Positions 61,527 to 64,000 of a DNA stretch of 64,000 bases are shown here, piece by piece. Below the pieces are notes generated by a model. The model saw only the letters and a program-made list of their open reading frames with translations. It was not told the DNA's origin and ran no database searches. Numbering within the stretch: position 1 is the first letter of the stretch; each line of letters opens with the position of its first letter. This stretch comes from Pseudomonas sp. Marseille-Q3773 (GTDB lineage: Bacteria > Pseudomonadota > Gammaproteobacteria > Pseudomonadales > Pseudomonadaceae): contig NZ_OU745390.1 of assembly GCF_916618955.1 (NCBI RefSeq), positions 1,426,001 through 1,490,000 of the forward strand, written 5' to 3'. A program made the position numbers and the translations under genes.

Positions 61527-62026
61527 AGTTCAAGTGGGTGCGACAAAGACCCCAGGCCAATGTCGAGGAGCCTGCTGGCTCCTCGCGCGCAGAGGTACAT
61601 CCTTGTATGTCCGTGGCGCTTGGCCACCGTCAGCCCAGCCGATTGACCTGGATGGGGAGCATCCTGGGCCTGGATCGAGCGACCGAACGCCGAATCGTTC
61701 GCCGGCAAGGCCTGACTCGGTTCGAGAGCGCCTTCAGGTGTCGTATTGCCTCCAGAAAGCAGCATGAGCAACAGTAGGGCAAGCAGTGGCTGGTTGGTTA
61801 TCACTGAGCGTACCCGGCTGGCTGGCCTGGCGTTTGTTGGGTGGACGATGGCGGCCGTCAGGAGGATCCGTCAGTGGGCGCGGCCTGCCGACTGCGAAAC
61901 TCGATCAGCATGCAATTTCGGCGCCTGATCAATTCCCGGCTCGGCATTCTGACAAGAGAAGGCTGGGCGGGAATCTGCAATGTCGCTACCCTTGGGCCCT
62001 TACGCCCAGCTCAAGAATTATCCACT
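61527..62026. other. 500-base gap with a stem-loop, no confident gene
   Basis: Between the Lrp gene and the LysR gene. The only firm structure is CGAGGAGCC-TGCT-GGCTCCTCG at 61564-61585, a perfect 9-bp stem without a T run, perhaps a terminator. Open frames here are short and mutually overlapping. One on the minus strand (61478-61804, GTG start) begins with a leader-like MITNQPLLALLLLMLL, but it has little else in its favour. The stretch may hold decayed sequence. Confidence 0.5.
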
Positions 62027-62947
62027 GTGAAGAAAATAGTTCGGGTTGATGACCTCCAGGTCTTCGTCACCACAGCCTCTGCAGGAAGTTTCTCGGCAGC
62101 GGCCAGGTTGCTGGATATCTCGCCGGCACTGGCCAGCGGGGCCGTCCAGCGTCTGGAGGGCAGCCTGGGCGCCAGGCTGTTCGTGCGCTCCACGCGGCGT
62201 TTGCGCCTGTCGGACGATGGCGAGCGCTACCTGGCCCATGCTCGCCAGGCCCTGGAGGCACTGGGTAATGGTGAGGTTGCCCTCACCGAAGGGCGCGATG
62301 AAATCGCCGGCGTGCTGCGCTTGTCGATGCCTTCGGATATCGGCAGAAATGTGCTCTTGCCCTGGCTTGACGTGTTCCAGCAATTGCACCCCAGGTTGCT
62401 GTTGCAACTGCGGGTCAGCGATCAGATGGCTGACCTTGTCGGCCAGCAACTGGATGCAAGTATCAGATACGGCCAGCTGGCCGATTCAAGCCTTGTCTCG
62501 CTGATGCTCGTTGCGAAAAATCGCCGAACGGTGTGCGCTTCACCCGACTATATCGCTCGGCATGGCGCACCAGCCACGCTGGAGGATCTGGCCAGGCACA
62601 ACTGCCTGCGCTATGTGATGGGCGAACAGACCTACGAGCGATGGAGCTTCGATACGCACGACGGACTCAGGACCATACCCGTGACCGGTGATCGCGTCAG
62701 CGACGACGCCGACATCGTAAGGCGCTGGGGCGTTGCAGGGTTCGGCATCGTCTACAAATCCAGGCTGGACGTTCTGGCGGACCTGCGCGCAGGGCGCCTG
62801 ATCGAGCTGTTCCCTGGTAATTACGGTCAACCCGCGCCCTTGCAGCTGGTGTGCGCTCACCGAACAGCGCTCACGCCGGCTGTCCAGGCGCTGAGAGCGT
62901 TTCTGACGGAGCGTTTCGAGCAACTCCTGGCGGGTAAAGGAGGATGA
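62027..62947 (+). CDS. LysR-family regulator
   Basis: 306 aa, starting at the GTG at 62027 (VKKIVRVDDLQVFVTTASAG), the first codon that gives a normal LysR N-terminus. Frames to 61841 add non-LysR text. The helix-turn-helix is SFSAAARLLDISPALASGAV with RLEGSLGARLFVRSTRRLRL, and an effector domain with VLLPWLDVFQQLHPRLLL and GVAGFGIVYKS follows. It resembles the CrgA/DmlR branch. It is convergent with the Yellow-like gene, 35 bases apart. The target is unknown; the tyrosinase locus and the Yellow-like gene are candidates by position. Confidence 0.87.
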   Translation: MKKIVRVDDLQVFVTTASAGSFSAAARLLDISPALASGAVQRLEGSLGARLFVRSTRRLRLSDDGERYLAHARQALEALGNGEVALTEGRDEIAGVLRLSMPSDIGRNVLLPWLDVFQQLHPRLLLQLRVSDQMADLVGQQLDASIRYGQLADSSLVSLMLVAKNRRTVCASPDYIARHGAPATLEDLARHNCLRYVMGEQTYERWSFDTHDGLRTIPVTGDRVSDDADIVRRWGVAGFGIVYKSRLDVLADLRAGRLIELFPGNYGQPAPLQLVCAHRTALTPAVQALRAFLTERFEQLLAGKGG

Positions 62948-62982
62948 CGGGGCTGCTGGCCCCGTCACGCCATGCTGTGCCC

Positions 62983-64000
62983 TCAATACGTCCGTGCGGG
63001 CCCGGCATCGATCTTCACGCGCATCAGGCTATAGGGCTTCACGCGTTTGTCTTGCCCGTTGTTGAAGCCTGCCGACCGATGCAGTTGGTTGGCGGTGAAA
63101 TAAAGGTATCCATCCGGGCCGATGGACAAGGTATCCGGCCAAAGCACCCGGGAATCCTCGACCAGGGTCTGCCAGCTGCCGTCGGCGTGGCGTTTGCGAA
63201 TAGCGTTATGTTCGTAATCGCCAGCATAGACAGCGCCATTGGCATCGGCTTCAAGTCCGTCCGAAGCACCTTTCTCACCCAGGTCGACAACCGCTTGTTC
63301 AAGCTCGGCGTCGCTTATTGATGGATCGCGCAGCAACTGCGTGGGCACTGAGTAAAGATGTCGGCTCGACAACGGGCAGAAGTAGAGGGTCTGGCCGTCG
63401 CTGGAAAGTGCGATACCGTCGGAAGCCACATTCAACAGACCAGCCTCGCCTCTGGCGTTACGCGTGACCAGTGCCGGTTTGCCTTCCACGACCGGAACGA
63501 ATGCAGGGTCCGCCGAAGTGGACTTGGCGCCGCTCAGGCGCCGTACGGCATTGCCGCTGGCAAGATCGACGACAATGATCCCACCCGGCCCGCTGACCGA
63601 AGAGTCCGTGACATACGCCGTACCTTCATCGCCCACCCGAAAATCGAAGCGGACATCGTTCACATAAGTACTCGGCAGGATGACCGAATCGGGGAATACC
63701 ACCGTCTTCACAGGCTTGTTGGTGGCCAGGTCGATGGCGACCAGTTTCGCGCCACCCCGTGTGGGTTGGGCGAACTTCGGCGCGGCCGTGTCGAGAATCC
63801 AGACGCGGCCTCTGCCGTCGGCAACCACGCTTTGCACACTGATGAAGCTTTTTGCCGGATGTGCGAGATCAGCCACATTGGTCTGCAGGTCAGGGTAGGG
63901 CACCAGTCGCCCTTGTGCGATTTCTGCCACTGTGTACGGAACGTCATCACCCCATCTTGGGAAGTTCACGAATATCCGCCCCGTTTCGCTCACCGTTACG
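62983..64000 (-). CDS. Yellow/major royal jelly protein-family protein (5' end outside window)
   Basis: 339 residues are visible; the frame stays open through base 64000, so the start lies outside. The visible N-terminus VTVSETGRIFVNFPRWGDD is the hallmark of bacterial Yellow/MRJP-like proteins. GRVWILDTAAPKF, VNDVRFDFR, YVTDSSVSGPGGIIVVDL and GIALSSDGQTLYF-CPLSS repeat beta-propeller blades, and LSIGPDGYLYFTANQLHR closes the fold. In insects some family members are dopachrome-conversion enzymes. Bacterial relatives are mostly unstudied, and many are exported. The upstream part that would show a signal peptide is missing. It lies 2.1 kb from the tyrosinase start, across two regulator genes. 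Confidence 0.85.
   Translation of the reverse strand, partial: VTVSETGRIFVNFPRWGDDVPYTVAEIAQGRLVPYPDLQTNVADLAHPAKSFISVQSVVADGRGRVWILDTAAPKFAQPTRGGAKLVAIDLATNKPVKTVVFPDSVILPSTYVNDVRFDFRVGDEGTAYVTDSSVSGPGGIIVVDLASGNAVRRLSGAKSTSADPAFVPVVEGKPALVTRNARGEAGLLNVASDGIALSSDGQTLYFCPLSSRHLYSVPTQLLRDPSISDAELEQAVVDLGEKGASDGLEADANGAVYAGDYEHNAIRKRHADGSWQTLVEDSRVLWPDTLSIGPDGYLYFTANQLHRSAGFNNGQDKRVKPYSLMRVKIDAGPARTY

Noticed and set aside
61478..61804. Minus-strand 108-aa frame with a leader-like start (GTG)
   Set aside because: It crosses a perfect stem-loop, overlaps the Lrp gene end, and shows no family or ribosome site; kept only as a note on the gap.
1..64000. Phage, insertion sequence, integron or CRISPR array
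   Set aside because: No transposase, integrase, direct-repeat array or Cas gene was seen in any frame.

Overview
The window reads as the chromosome of a fluorescent Pseudomonas, most likely of the P. putida group. It is GC-rich and tightly packed. It carries a MexEF-OprN efflux operon, the ptxS-kguEKTD 2-ketogluconate cluster, a DUF1652 gene and REP-type repeats of the P. putida kind. From memory, much of the gene order resembles the PP_33xx-PP_34xx part of P. putida KT2440; this has not been checked by alignment. I see no phage, transposase, CRISPR array, rRNA or tRNA.

Left part (1-16.8 kb). This part holds a truncated kinase/receiver gene, a hybrid kinase with a TTG start, a TPR/HEAT exported protein and mexE-mexF-oprN with a strong terminator. 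A MexT-like box lies upstream of mexE. Next comes an orphan type II secretion pair (gspG, gspF) divergent from a lytic transglycosylase. Two sister histidine kinases and an NtrC-type sigma54 activator follow. A good -24/-12 promoter and look-alike palindromes near these genes suggest one small sigma54 regulon.

Gluconate and signalling (16.8-26.2 kb). gntT, gnuK and the LacI-type regulator gnuR each carry a copy of the same operator-like palindrome. Then come a BdlA-like PAS/MCP protein, a BvgS-like multi-domain kinase and its LuxR-type response regulator, and a DUF1272 protein.

Cobalt/B12 (26.2-28.6 kb). cbtB-cbtA-cobE-cobM form one operon under a clear cobalamin riboswitch.

Mixed housekeeping (28.6-36 kb). 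This stretch has a GNAT acetyltransferase, a LysE exporter, an alpha/beta hydrolase, an orphan nucleotidyltransferase-like protein, pirin, and two alkylation-repair enzymes (AlkA, AlkB) around DUF1652, Yip1 and unknown genes.

36-46 kb. Two tandem paralogous exported proteins, one extended by Ig-like repeats, are followed by ptxS and kguE-K-T-D. Two perfect PtxS operators and two Crc/Hfq-type CA motifs are visible there.

46-55.6 kb. This stretch has a secreted endonuclease I, a LysR regulator divergent from a catabolic acetolactate synthase, a broken sensor fragment, a dTMP-kinase-like gene, a flavin monooxygenase, two SDR enzymes divergent from a GlxA/AraC regulator, and a MaoC-type hydratase.

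Right end (55.6-64 kb). The most unusual locus is a three-gene operon of a dicopper tyrosinase, an overlapping 578-aa protein of unknown family and an exported protein with one c-type haem motif. A divergent Lrp-type regulator sits beside it. A LysR gene follows, and then a partial Yellow/major-royal-jelly-protein homologue, a family linked to melanin chemistry in insects.
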